Assembly: GCA_019424865.1 (NCBI GenBank)
Contig: JAHYYS010000081.1
Location: forward strand, 1 to 9,646
Origin: a bacterium
GTDB taxonomy: Bacteria > Bacillota > Clostridia > Oscillospirales > Oscillospiraceae
Length of the DNA: 9,646 nucleotides
Direction of reading: 5' to 3'
Below the pieces are notes generated by a model. It had not been told where the DNA came from and searched no databases. It was given only the letters and a program-made list of their open reading frames with translations. This document shows, in pieces, positions 1 through 5,620 of the stretch (position 1 is the stretch's first letter; the number at the start of each line of letters is the position of its first letter). The position numbers and the translations under genes are program-made.

Positions 1-54
1 GAACCCCCGTGTTCAGCTTGGGAAGCTGACATTCTGCCATTGAACTACACCTGC
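1..54 (-). tRNA. tRNA-Gly (anticodon CCC), 3' part cut by window edge
   Basis: Read on the minus strand, the 5' end GCAGGTG followed by TA and GTTCAATGG is the acceptor stem and D-arm start of bacterial tRNA-Gly. The anticodon arm is TCAGC / loop TTCCCAA / GCTGA, so the anticodon is CCC (plus-strand 20-22), reading GGG codons. The sequence continues to the GGGGG-TTC of the T arm and then leaves the window, so the T-arm 3' half and the acceptor 3' strand (about 20 nt) are not visible. A promoter about 20 bases upstream (72-100) fits independent transcription. The isotype rests on the anticodon and on similarity to tRNA-Gly; no covariance search was run. Confidence 0.93.
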
Positions 55-71
55 GGCTGATTAGCTTTTAT

Positions 72-100
72 ACTATAACATAACTTTACGCGCATTGCAA
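72..100 (-). promoter_or_regulatory. Promoter of tRNA-Gly
   Basis: On the minus strand there is a -35 TTGCAA (plus 95-100), a spacer of exactly 17 bases and a -10 TATAGT (plus 72-77). The -10 is preceded by TG one base upstream, an extended -10. Transcription would start near 65, leaving a leader of about ten bases before the mature 5' end at 54. This is typical of a stand-alone tRNA gene. It is a sigma-A type promoter by sequence only. Confidence 0.75.
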
Positions 101-145
101 GTCTAAAATTGTGCCGCAGAAAAAATTTTTACCACTTCATTTTAT

Positions 146-182
146 GCCGGGAGGGGGCAGGAGAAAACGCCATCCTCCCGGC
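146..182. repeat. Inverted repeat, 9-bp arms
   Basis: GCCGGGAGG at 146-154 is perfectly complementary to CCTCCCGGC at 174-182, with a 19-base loop. It lies between the tRNA promoter and the end of the minus-strand two-gene operon. Neither side has an immediate T-run, so it is not a classic intrinsic terminator. It could be a weak or Rho-assisted end for the operon. The rest of the 101-214 gap shows nothing recognisable. Confidence 0.35.
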
Positions 183-214
183 CAGAAAAACACGTCCGGC
201 ACCAATTCAGGGCT

Positions 215-631
215 CTAGGAAAGAACAGGCGCGGCGTCCCCGGCAGCCTCCCCGGCGGGCACAAAAGATACCTCCAGGTCGATTTTCTCCTGCTCAGCAT
301 ACAGCCGGGACTGCTGCAAACGCGCTTCCATCTGTGCGATTTCCGCCTGAAGCGCTGCCCGGCTCTTCCTGCGGTTCATCTGCAGGAAAAGGTGGTATCG
401 GTACTGCAGCGACTCCGATTTTGGCGGAAAGAGAATGAGTTCTCCGCCGATATTCTTTCCTTCCAGTTCATTGCGGCAGATTTCGTCATCCAGCGCCGCC
501 ATGTACAGCGCATACCGGGTATACTCCCGGACAGGCATTCTGATGTTCCGTCTGAGATGGGCGGCGCCGCCGATGCAGGCCGCCAGAGCGGCGAAGGCTG
601 CCGCCGTTTTCATGTTTCCCATAAAGTCCAT
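215..631 (-). CDS. Hypothetical small membrane-anchored protein with C-terminal coiled coil
   Basis: This 138-residue protein is not recognised as any family. Residues about 8-25 are a short Ala-rich hydrophobic stretch that could be one membrane segment or an uncleaved signal anchor. A charged middle part contains YTRYALYMAALDDEI. Residues about 84-118 (RRKSRAALQAEIAQMEARLQQS...) look like an amphipathic helix or short coiled coil. The Ala/Gly/Pro-rich tail looks disordered. The ATG at 631 is chosen because it overlaps the stop of the upstream gene as TAATG and follows GGAGGA, although that spacing is short. The ATG at 622 has a longer spacing (about 11-12) and is an alternative. The gene is translationally coupled to the YcxB-like gene, which suggests a joint role, but no function can be given. 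Confidence 0.72.
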   Translation of the reverse strand: MDFMGNMKTAAAFAALAACIGGAAHLRRNIRMPVREYTRYALYMAALDDEICRNELEGKNIGGELILFPPKSESLQYRYHLFLQMNRRKSRAALQAEIAQMEARLQQSRLYAEQEKIDLEVSFVPAGEAAGDAAPVLS

Positions 632-1146
632 TATCCTCCGATATACTGCGTTTCTTTTCCGGTTTTCTGTTCCAAAAAGCTGCGGAAGGCCTCCACACTC
701 CCGCCGGCCAGGTCGGCCTTGCCGCAAGCCTGGGCGTGGTTTTTTCCCAGGATCAGAATGATATACCGGCTGGTTTCAGCCAAATGGAGGATCCGATCGT
801 ACTGCCACTGGGTCACAGAGCCGGGGAATCTGGTTTCATAGTAGTCGGAATAGAAGCAGGTGTCACAGTCCTCCAGCCGGGGCATGGCCCACCGCCTGGC
901 AAAGAAGGCGTTGAGTGCGTCCTCTTTCAGCTGTACAAGCAGCAGAAGCAGGATGACGGCAGAATCCAGGGCCACATACCACGGATCCCCCCAAGAAACC
1001 CAGATCGACAGCAGGCACAGTGCAATGACAACCCAGGAGTAGATGTGCAGCAGCCGGGAAGACTTTTTGCGGATGGTTTTGCGCACGGCCCTGGACATGG
1101 CGGTCAGGGCTTTCCGGTCATAGCAGGTGTTGCAGGTGAATTCCAT
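631..1146 (-). CDS. YcxB-like family membrane protein
   Basis: This is a 171-residue protein. After a basic N-terminus with Cys5 and Cys8, two hydrophobic segments (about residues 36-52 and 56-73) form a probable membrane hairpin, followed by a cytoplasmic C-terminal half. The C-terminal part is the recognisable feature: Y/SRYIILILGKNHAQ, then a GGSVEAFRSFLEQKTG stretch near residues 128-164. It matches the pattern of the YcxB-like C-terminal domain common in Firmicutes (hydrophobic strand, KNxA, then EEFRxFLxxK). The start at 1146 is supported by AAGGAG (plus 1153-1158) six bases upstream. The gene leads a two-gene minus-strand operon from the promoter at 1186-1214. YcxB-like proteins have no established biochemical role, so the family call is fairly sure and the function unknown. 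Confidence 0.85.
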   Translation of the reverse strand: MEFTCNTCYDRKALTAMSRAVRKTIRKKSSRLLHIYSWVVIALCLLSIWVSWGDPWYVALDSAVILLLLLVQLKEDALNAFFARRWAMPRLEDCDTCFYSDYYETRFPGSVTQWQYDRILHLAETSRYIILILGKNHAQACGKADLAGGSVEAFRSFLEQKTGKETQYIGG

Positions 1147-1185
1147 AGTGATCTCCTTTATTTTGTCTGTTCCTGAAGTGGGGGT

Positions 1186-1214
1186 AGTATAGCAGACAGG
1201 CAGTCCCGCTACAA
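1186..1214 (-). promoter_or_regulatory. Promoter of the YcxB-like operon
   Basis: On the minus strand there is a -10 TATACT (plus 1186-1191) preceded by TGC, an extended -10. A 17-base spacer separates it from TTGTAG (plus 1209-1214), a weak -35 with only the TTG conserved. The start would fall near 1180, giving a leader of about 34 bases that holds the AAGGAG ribosome site. It points away from the DUF1858 promoter at 1331-1359, so the 1147-1393 gap is a divergent promoter region. I see no clear operator or other gene in that gap. Confidence 0.65.
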
Positions 1215-1330
1215 GAAAGATTTTCTTAATTCTTTATAAAGGGCGGGAAAATGTGGGCATTTGGCGGAAAAAGCGGGCGGGATGAACGGAAGAATACCGG
1301 GGGCGGAGGTGATTTTTTTAGGATTTCCCA

Positions 1331-1359
1331 TTGAAAAAGAGGGACAAATCGGATATACT
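1331..1359 (+). promoter_or_regulatory. Promoter of the DUF1858 gene
   Basis: TTGAAA (1331-1336) and TATACT (1354-1359) each match the sigma-A consensus at five of six positions and are separated by exactly 17 bases. Transcription would start near 1366, about 28 bases before the ATG at 1394. The leader contains GGAGG at 1380-1384. This looks like a strong constitutive-type promoter for a one-gene transcript ending at the 1607-1650 terminator. Confidence 0.8.
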
Positions 1360-1393
1360 AACGGTATCCCAAGAAAAATGGAGGAATCCTGTC

Positions 1394-1597
1394 ATGACGA
1401 TTACCAAGGACACCATCATCGGTGATATTTTGACCATCGCCCCCCAGACTGCGCCTTTGTTCATGGGCATCGGGATGCACTGCCTGGGCTGCCCCGCCTC
1501 CCGGGGTGAGACTGTGGCGGAGGCCTGCATGGTGCACGGCGTGGATGCGGACGACCTGCTGGCGAAGGTCAATGAGATGATCGCCGCTGGAAACTAA
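1394..1597 (+). CDS. DUF1858 / redox-disulfide domain protein
   Basis: This 67-residue protein is built as one DUF1858 domain, also described as the hybrid-cluster-protein-associated redox disulfide domain. The N-terminal MTITKDTIIGDIL and the core with Cys30-x2-Cys33 (MHCLGCPAS) followed by GETVAEACMVHGVD are the family hallmarks. The CxxC pair is the presumed redox-active or metal-binding element. The length is normal for the stand-alone family. The start at 1394 is chosen because GGAGG lies nine bases upstream and the protein then begins at the conserved domain; the in-frame TTG at 1331 falls inside the -35 element and cannot be used. The gene sits alone between a strong promoter and a strong terminator. 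Family members are linked to anaerobic redox stress or nitrosative metabolism only by association, so the exact role is not known. Confidence 0.9.
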   Translation: MTITKDTIIGDILTIAPQTAPLFMGIGMHCLGCPASRGETVAEACMVHGVDADDLLAKVNEMIAAGN

Positions 1598-1606
1598 GCG
1601 CTCGAC

Positions 1607-1650
1607 AAGACAGGGGCGGAGAGGTTCCGCCCCTGTCTTCTTGTTCTTAC
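1607..1650 (+). terminator. Rho-independent terminator after the DUF1858 gene
   Basis: A perfect 14-bp GC-rich stem (1607-1620 with 1626-1639) closes on the five-base loop GAGGT and is followed by the T-rich CTTGTTCTT. It lies ten bases after the TAA stop. It should end most transcription from the 1331-1359 promoter before the flavoprotein gene. Confidence 0.92.
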
Positions 1651-1663
1651 TCATTGGAAAAAA

Positions 1664-1690
1664 CTTCCGCGGGCTTCGCTGCCGCGGAGG
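1664..1690 (+). promoter_or_regulatory. Stem-loop abutting the ribosome site of the flavoprotein gene
   Basis: CTTCCGCGG (1664-1672) can pair with CCGCGGAGG (1682-1690) over nine base pairs including one G-U, with a nine-base loop. The right arm covers the first GGAGG of the long purine stretch GGAGGAAGGAG (1686-1696), leaving AAGGAG free. It could modulate translation or simply be fortuitous in GC-rich DNA. No convincing promoter is visible between the upstream terminator and this gene. Confidence 0.35.
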
Positions 1691-1701
1691 AAGGAGCCGG
1701 C

Positions 1702-2295
1702 ATGAAGCTCTCGATTTTTATGGGCAGTCCCCGCAGCACCGGAAATACCGCCATGCTGCTGGCCCCTTTTCTGGATGAATGCGCCCGGCTGGGGGCGGAG
1801 ACAGAGCGGGTGGAGCTGTATCAGCGGGTGATTCAGCCCTGCCTGGGGTGCATGGTCTGCCAGGACTGTATGGACGGCCCGGGCTGTGTACAGCGGGACG
1901 ATTTTGACGATCTCTTTCATAAAATGACAAACAGCGACGCCGTGGTGCTGGCCACCCCGATTTACGCCTGGTACTGCACCCCGCCCATGAAGGCCCTGCT
2001 GGACCGGGCCATCTATGCGGGCAATAAAAACTATGGGCGGGAGAAGGGGCCGGCTCTGCTGAGGGGGCTGCGGGTGGCCTCCATTGTCACCTGCGGCTAT
2101 CGCCCGGAGAAGGGGGCCGACCTGTGGGAGGAGGGCCTGCGGCGCTTTTGCCGCCACAGCCGGGCGGTCTATCTGGGCATGCTCTGCCGCCGGGACCTGG
2201 GGCGGAGCGTTCCCTTTCTGGATCAGGAGAAGGAGCAGGCCGCGCGGGAGTTTGCGCGTATGGTCTGCCGCGCCCTTGGGGAGGAGAGAACATGA
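1702..2295 (+). CDS. Flavodoxin-fold NAD(P)H-dependent oxidoreductase / iron-sulfur flavoprotein-like
   Basis: This 197-residue protein of the FMN reductase / multimeric flavodoxin group is expected to be a cytoplasmic electron-transfer or quinone/xenobiotic-reducing enzyme. Residues 8-16 (GSPRSTGNT) form the FMN phosphate-binding loop. Residues about 79-96 (ATPIYAWYCTPPMKALLDR) match the second flavin-contacting region, usually TPxYxxxxPxxLKxxxDR. Between them lie five cysteines, C47, C50, C53, C56 and C62. C50-x2-C53-x2-C56-x5-C62 has the compact spacing known for 4Fe-4S iron-sulfur flavoproteins. The start at 1702 follows AAGGAG (1691-1696), and the conserved beta strand begins immediately after it; an in-frame ATT/ATG-like extension upstream has no ribosome site. 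The gene overlaps trmK by four bases (ATGA), so the two are translationally coupled. Its true substrate cannot be told. Confidence 0.87.
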   Translation: MKLSIFMGSPRSTGNTAMLLAPFLDECARLGAETERVELYQRVIQPCLGCMVCQDCMDGPGCVQRDDFDDLFHKMTNSDAVVLATPIYAWYCTPPMKALLDRAIYAGNKNYGREKGPALLRGLRVASIVTCGYRPEKGADLWEEGLRRFCRHSRAVYLGMLCRRDLGRSVPFLDQEKEQAAREFARMVCRALGEERT

Positions 2296-2999
2296 ACGAA
2301 CAGATTGCCCTGTCCCCGCGGCTGCGTATGGCGGCCTCTCTGGTCCCGCCGGGGGCGCGGCTGGCCGACATAGGGACGGATCACGGCTATCTCCCCGCGG
2401 CCCTGATTTTAGAGGGGGCCATCCCCTCTGCCATTGCGGCGGATCTGCGGCCCGGCCCGCTGGCCCGGGCCCGGGAGACGGCGGTGCGGTATGGCCTGGA
2501 GGATCGGCTTTCCCTGCGCCTGTGCGACGGCCTGTCCGGCATCGGGCCGGAGGAGGCCGACGCCGTGGTGATTGCGGGGATGGGGGGAGAGACCATCGCG
2601 GCTATTTTGGAGGCCGCGCCCTGGGTTCGGGAGCGGAACATCCCCGTGATTGTGCAGCCCATGTCCTCCATGCCGGATTTGCGGGCCTGGCTGGGCCGGA
2701 ACGGATACTGCATTGAGACCGAGAAGCTGTGCCGGGAGGGGGAGACCCTGTATACCGCCCTGGCGGTCCGCGCCGGGCGTATGGAGCGGATGAGCCCGGC
2801 ACAGCTTTGGGCGGGGGAGAACCGGCCTGATCCGCTGCGGGGGCTCTGGCTGGACTACTGGCTGAACCGGACGCGCCGGGTACTGGACGGGCTGTCACAA
2901 GCCCGGACGGGAAGCACAGAGGAACGCTGGATGGAGATGCAGCAGGTGTACCGGGGCCTGCAGGAGATGAAAAAGGAGTGGGAAGTATGGCAGCGGTGA
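2292..2999 (+). CDS. trmK: tRNA (adenine(22)-N1)-methyltransferase TrmK
   Basis: TrmK methylates N1 of adenine 22 in the D-loop region of bacterial tRNAs using S-adenosylmethionine. The 235-residue protein is close to the 238 of the Bacillus enzyme. The Rossmann SAM-binding motif is at residues 26-35 (DIGTDHGYLP), an acidic residue ends strand 2 (AAD51), and the family-specific VIAGMGGETI lies at 93-102, followed by VQPM (120-123). The C-terminal 60 residues are an Arg/Glu-rich helical region, matching the coiled-coil domain of the family. The start at 2292 is set by the ATGA overlap with the flavoprotein stop; an open frame running back to 2124 lacks a ribosome site and belongs to the other gene's shadow. 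It is followed, with a 13-base overlap, by the Nif3-like gene, as in many Firmicutes, but the usual sigA upstream is absent. Confidence 0.95.
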   Translation: MNEQIALSPRLRMAASLVPPGARLADIGTDHGYLPAALILEGAIPSAIAADLRPGPLARARETAVRYGLEDRLSLRLCDGLSGIGPEEADAVVIAGMGGETIAAILEAAPWVRERNIPVIVQPMSSMPDLRAWLGRNGYCIETEKLCREGETLYTALAVRAGRMERMSPAQLWAGENRPDPLRGLWLDYWLNRTRRVLDGLSQARTGSTEERWMEMQQVYRGLQEMKKEWEVWQR

Positions 3000-3784
3000 A
3001 GGAAATCTATCAGTTTTTGGATCAAATTGCCCCGTTCAGCCTGCAGATGGACTTTGACAACGCGGGCTTTCTGGTGGGCAGGGGAGAAGCGCGGGTCCGG
3101 CGGATTTTGGTGGCGCTGGATATTACGGCGCCGGTGGCGGAGGAGGCGGGCCGGCTGGGCTGCCAGCTGGTAGTGTCCCACCACCCGGTAATCTTCCACC
3201 CGGCCCGCTCCGTCACCGACGAGACGGTGACGGGAAGGGTGCTCCTGACCCTGATTGAGCACGGTCTGGCCGCCATCTGCGCCCACACCAATCTGGACGC
3301 GGTGCGGGGCGGCGTGAATGACTGCCTGGCAGAGGCCCTGCAGCTGACACAGGTGGAACAGCTGCATCAGGACGGTACGGACCCCGCGGGACACCCCTAC
3401 GGCATCGGCCGGGTGGGGCTGGCCCATCGGGACGGCCTGTCCGCCGCGGAGTATGCGGCCTTTGTCAAGGAGCGGCTGGGGGCCGCCTGTGTACGGTACG
3501 CCGACGGCGGCCGCCCGGTCAGCCGGGTGGCGGTGGGGGGCGGCTCCTGCGGCTCCATGCTGGCCGATGCCCGGGCCGCCGGCTGCGACACCTTTGTTAC
3601 CGCGGATGTGAAATACGACCAGTATCTGGAGGCAAAGGCCCTCGGAATAACCCTGATGGATGCGGGGCACTATGCCACGGAGAATGTGGTCTGCGCTCCG
3701 CTGGCCGACCAAATCGCGCGCCGGTTCCCTGACGTGCAGGTGGTGCTCTCCCAGGTTCACCGGGAGGTATATGCCGGTGTTTGA
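2987..3784 (+). CDS. Nif3-like dinuclear metal centre protein
   Basis: This 265-residue protein belongs to the Nif3/YqfO/YbgI family, whose members form hexameric toroids with a dinuclear metal site per subunit. Their physiological role is still uncertain; some are annotated as GTP cyclohydrolase I type 2 on weak grounds. All expected ligands are visible: H65 and H66 in SHHP, D104 in HTNLDAVRGG, and H228 and E232 in GHYATENV. The N-terminal NAGFLVG is also typical. The length corresponds to the short type without the PII-like insertion found in Bacillus YqfO (about 370 residues). The start ATG at 2987 has AAGGAG eight bases upstream (2973-2978). An in-frame GTG at 2978 overlaps that site and is unlikely. 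The gene overlaps trmK by 13 bases and the next gene by 14, so all three are tightly coupled. Confidence 0.95.
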   Translation: MAAVKEIYQFLDQIAPFSLQMDFDNAGFLVGRGEARVRRILVALDITAPVAEEAGRLGCQLVVSHHPVIFHPARSVTDETVTGRVLLTLIEHGLAAICAHTNLDAVRGGVNDCLAEALQLTQVEQLHQDGTDPAGHPYGIGRVGLAHRDGLSAAEYAAFVKERLGAACVRYADGGRPVSRVAVGGGSCGSMLADARAAGCDTFVTADVKYDQYLEAKALGITLMDAGHYATENVVCAPLADQIARRFPDVQVVLSQVHREVYAGV

Positions 3785-5471
3785 GCATACGCGCAGAGAC
3801 GGCCGGCTGTGGCCCTGGGCGCTGGGCGGGGCGCTGTTTGTCCTGCTGATGCTTCGGGCCTGTGCCTTCGGCGCCGTCTATTGGCCCCAGCTGGATGACT
3901 ATATTCAGTACCATAACTACCCCACAAGCGGAAGCTTTTCTCAGCTGCAGCAGTCGGTGGGCCTGCTGGCCAGCCGCCCGCTGGCCGGGATTGCCGACTA
4001 CTTTGTGTGGGGCCAGATGTTTGACGATTTGATCATCGGGGTGGCGGTGATCAGCCTTTTATACGCCGCCTCGGCGGTGCTGTTTCAAAAGCTGCTCAGC
4101 CGGTACTTTGAGACCAGTCCTGTCTTTCTGGTGGTGATGGCGCTGCTCCCGCTGGGGGTGGAGGGGACCTACTGGATGTCGGCCTCTACCCGCATTGTGT
4201 GCGGGATGTTCTGCGCCGCACTGGCGGCGTGTGCCTTCGCCCGATGGATGGATCGGGGCGGCTGGGGCTGGGCGTTGCTTTACGGGGTGCTGCAGGTGCT
4301 GCCCTTCGGCTTTTACGAGCAGGCGGGCATTCTGGGCGTGACCTTCACCGTCGGCATGGCCATTCTGGAGTGGCTGGGCAGGCGGGAGCACCGCAGGCGC
4401 GGCCTGCTGTCCCTGTGGAGCGTCCCGGCCATGGGGCTGTATCTGACAATAACGGGGCTGTTTGCCCAGGGAGGCGTATATGCCGACCGGGCGAAAATAT
4501 TCCTGCCCACGGACGGCAGAGCCTCCTACTACTGGAAGGTGTTTTTCCCCGAGGTCTGGGAGCAGGTGTCGAGCGCCTTTCTGGAGGGCGGCTTTTATAC
4601 CCTGGCCAAGGGATTTGTCCGGGGGGCGCGGATGATTTTCTCCGGTGATCTGCTGGTCTGGGCCGTATTGCTGGCCATAGTGTGCGGGCTGTTTTTCTTG
4701 GCCGCGCTGGGCTGGGGACAGGGCCGGGACCGGGGACCGCGGAAAAAGCTGTGGCCCGGGGTGCTGTCCGGTCTGATCCTGGCGGCCGCGCCGGTGAGCC
4801 TGTTTTTTGTGCTGGAGAATCCGTGGTTCTCTCTGCGGGGCGCCGTGACCTCCTTTGTAGGGCTGGCCCTGCTGGCTGACACTCTGGTGCTGGCCCTGTG
4901 GCGGTATCTGCCCTTCCGGCGGCAGGGCCCCGCGGCGCTGGCGGCTGTGCTGGCCTTTGTGTTTTGTGTGGCCGGGGCCAGCGAGATCCGGGATTACCGG
5001 GATACCTATCGCAGCGACCAGAAGATTGCAGGCCTGACCCTGTCCGTGCTGGAGGAGGATTTCCCCACAGCTGAGAGCGCCCAGGGGGTGCGGGTCGGAA
5101 TCCTGGGGCTGGAACCCTCCTTCCTGCCCAACCAGAATTTCTTCTGGCACGAGCACATCCACGGATGCACCGAGAGCAGCTGGGCCTTTTCCGGCCTGCT
5201 GACCAGTCTGGCGGAGGGGCGCGCACTGCCGGAGGTGGTGCCGCTGCCCAGCGACCCCGTTTACCGGCTGTGGAACCAGTCGGTCAACCGGCCCGAGGGA
5301 TTTGACGTGCTGTACTATTACACCGGAAGCGAAATTGTGCCGGTAAACCTGCTCCAGACCGGCGCGCATGACTTCCAGGTGGTGGATCTGGACGGCGGGC
5401 TGCTGGGCGTCATCTGGGAAGAGGAGGACGGCCTGGGCTATTTCCGCCGGGCGGATCAGATTCAGCCGTAA
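3771..5471 (+). CDS. Polytopic membrane protein, candidate GT-C glycosyltransferase-like
   Basis: This 566-residue protein has about nine to eleven hydrophobic segments: residues about 14-37, 86-105, 116-130, 142-158, 167-200 (probably two), then one near 225, one near 300-320, two or three around 335-400, and one near 410-425. A soluble C-terminal domain of about 130-140 residues follows. After the first segment comes WPQLDDYIQY with D42-D43, then SRPLA at 68-72. This order (acidic pair in the first outer loop, then an RPL motif) is seen in GtrII/DUF6056-like and other GT-C enzymes that move sugars from lipid carriers. YWMSASTRIV (134-143) and FYEQ (181-184) are further recognisable pieces. 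The family assignment is inference from motifs only. The start at 3771 has GGGAGG (3762-3767) close upstream; it overlaps the Nif3-like gene by 14 bases. No terminator is seen after its stop. Confidence 0.75.
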   Translation: MPVFEHTRRDGRLWPWALGGALFVLLMLRACAFGAVYWPQLDDYIQYHNYPTSGSFSQLQQSVGLLASRPLAGIADYFVWGQMFDDLIIGVAVISLLYAASAVLFQKLLSRYFETSPVFLVVMALLPLGVEGTYWMSASTRIVCGMFCAALAACAFARWMDRGGWGWALLYGVLQVLPFGFYEQAGILGVTFTVGMAILEWLGRREHRRRGLLSLWSVPAMGLYLTITGLFAQGGVYADRAKIFLPTDGRASYYWKVFFPEVWEQVSSAFLEGGFYTLAKGFVRGARMIFSGDLLVWAVLLAIVCGLFFLAALGWGQGRDRGPRKKLWPGVLSGLILAAAPVSLFFVLENPWFSLRGAVTSFVGLALLADTLVLALWRYLPFRRQGPAALAAVLAFVFCVAGASEIRDYRDTYRSDQKIAGLTLSVLEEDFPTAESAQGVRVGILGLEPSFLPNQNFFWHEHIHGCTESSWAFSGLLTSLAEGRALPEVVPLPSDPVYRLWNQSVNRPEGFDVLYYYTGSEIVPVNLLQTGAHDFQVVDLDGGLLGVIWEEEDGLGYFRRADQIQP

Positions 5472-5497
5472 ACGGAAAAGAAAAGTGGAAAAATCCC

Positions 5498-5526
5498 TTG
5501 CAATTGGGAAAAACGCGTGATATAAT
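5498..5526 (+). promoter_or_regulatory. Promoter of rplS
   Basis: A -35 TTGCAA (5498-5503), a 17-base spacer and a perfect -10 TATAAT (5521-5526), with TG one base upstream of the -10 (extended -10). Transcription should begin near 5533, giving a leader of nearly 90 bases before rplS. It lies 27 bases after the end of the membrane-protein gene, so rplS has its own start independent of that operon. Confidence 0.9.
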
Positions 5527-5532
5527 ACCTTG

Positions 5533-5620
5533 GTCTGAAAACGGGTGGTCCTCTGCGGCTGTGCCCCGGCGGGGCAGTGAAAAGGCCGGCATGAACGCCT
5601 ATATCACAGGAGGAATTGTT
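5533..5620 (+). promoter_or_regulatory. rplS 5' leader with GC-rich hairpin
   Basis: The predicted leader is about 88 bases, long for a single small gene. It contains the compact hairpin TGCCCC-GGC-GGGGCA (5562-5576) and, further on, the self-complementary GGCCGGC (5584-5590). The ribosome site AGGAGG is at 5608-5613. Ribosomal protein L19 leaders in Firmicutes are a known cis-regulatory RNA class thought to bind L19 for autoregulation. I cannot confirm from memory that this leader fits that covariance model, so the regulatory role is a proposal. Confidence 0.35.

Noticed and set aside
109..438. Plus-strand open frame beginning near the tRNA promoter
   Set aside because: It has no ribosome site, is Arg/Pro-rich and overlaps the end of the minus-strand hypothetical gene.
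1282..1425. Small plus-strand frame in the divergent promoter region
   Set aside because: It spans the promoter and start of the DUF1858 gene in another frame, and no family resemblance is seen.
2124..2291. Extended start for TrmK
   Set aside because: The added residues are Pro/Gly-rich out-of-frame translation of the flavoprotein gene. The ATGA overlap at 2292 gives the family N-terminus.
2855..3760. Open frame (301 codons) on the minus strand
   Set aside because: It lies opposite the Nif3-like gene, whose metal ligands are all conserved in the plus frame.
4059..5369. Long open frame (436 codons) on the minus strand
   Set aside because: It is antisense to the polytopic membrane protein. 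Its product is Gln/Pro/Gly/Arg-rich with no domain, typical of the mirror frame of GC-rich coding DNA, and it has no ribosome site.
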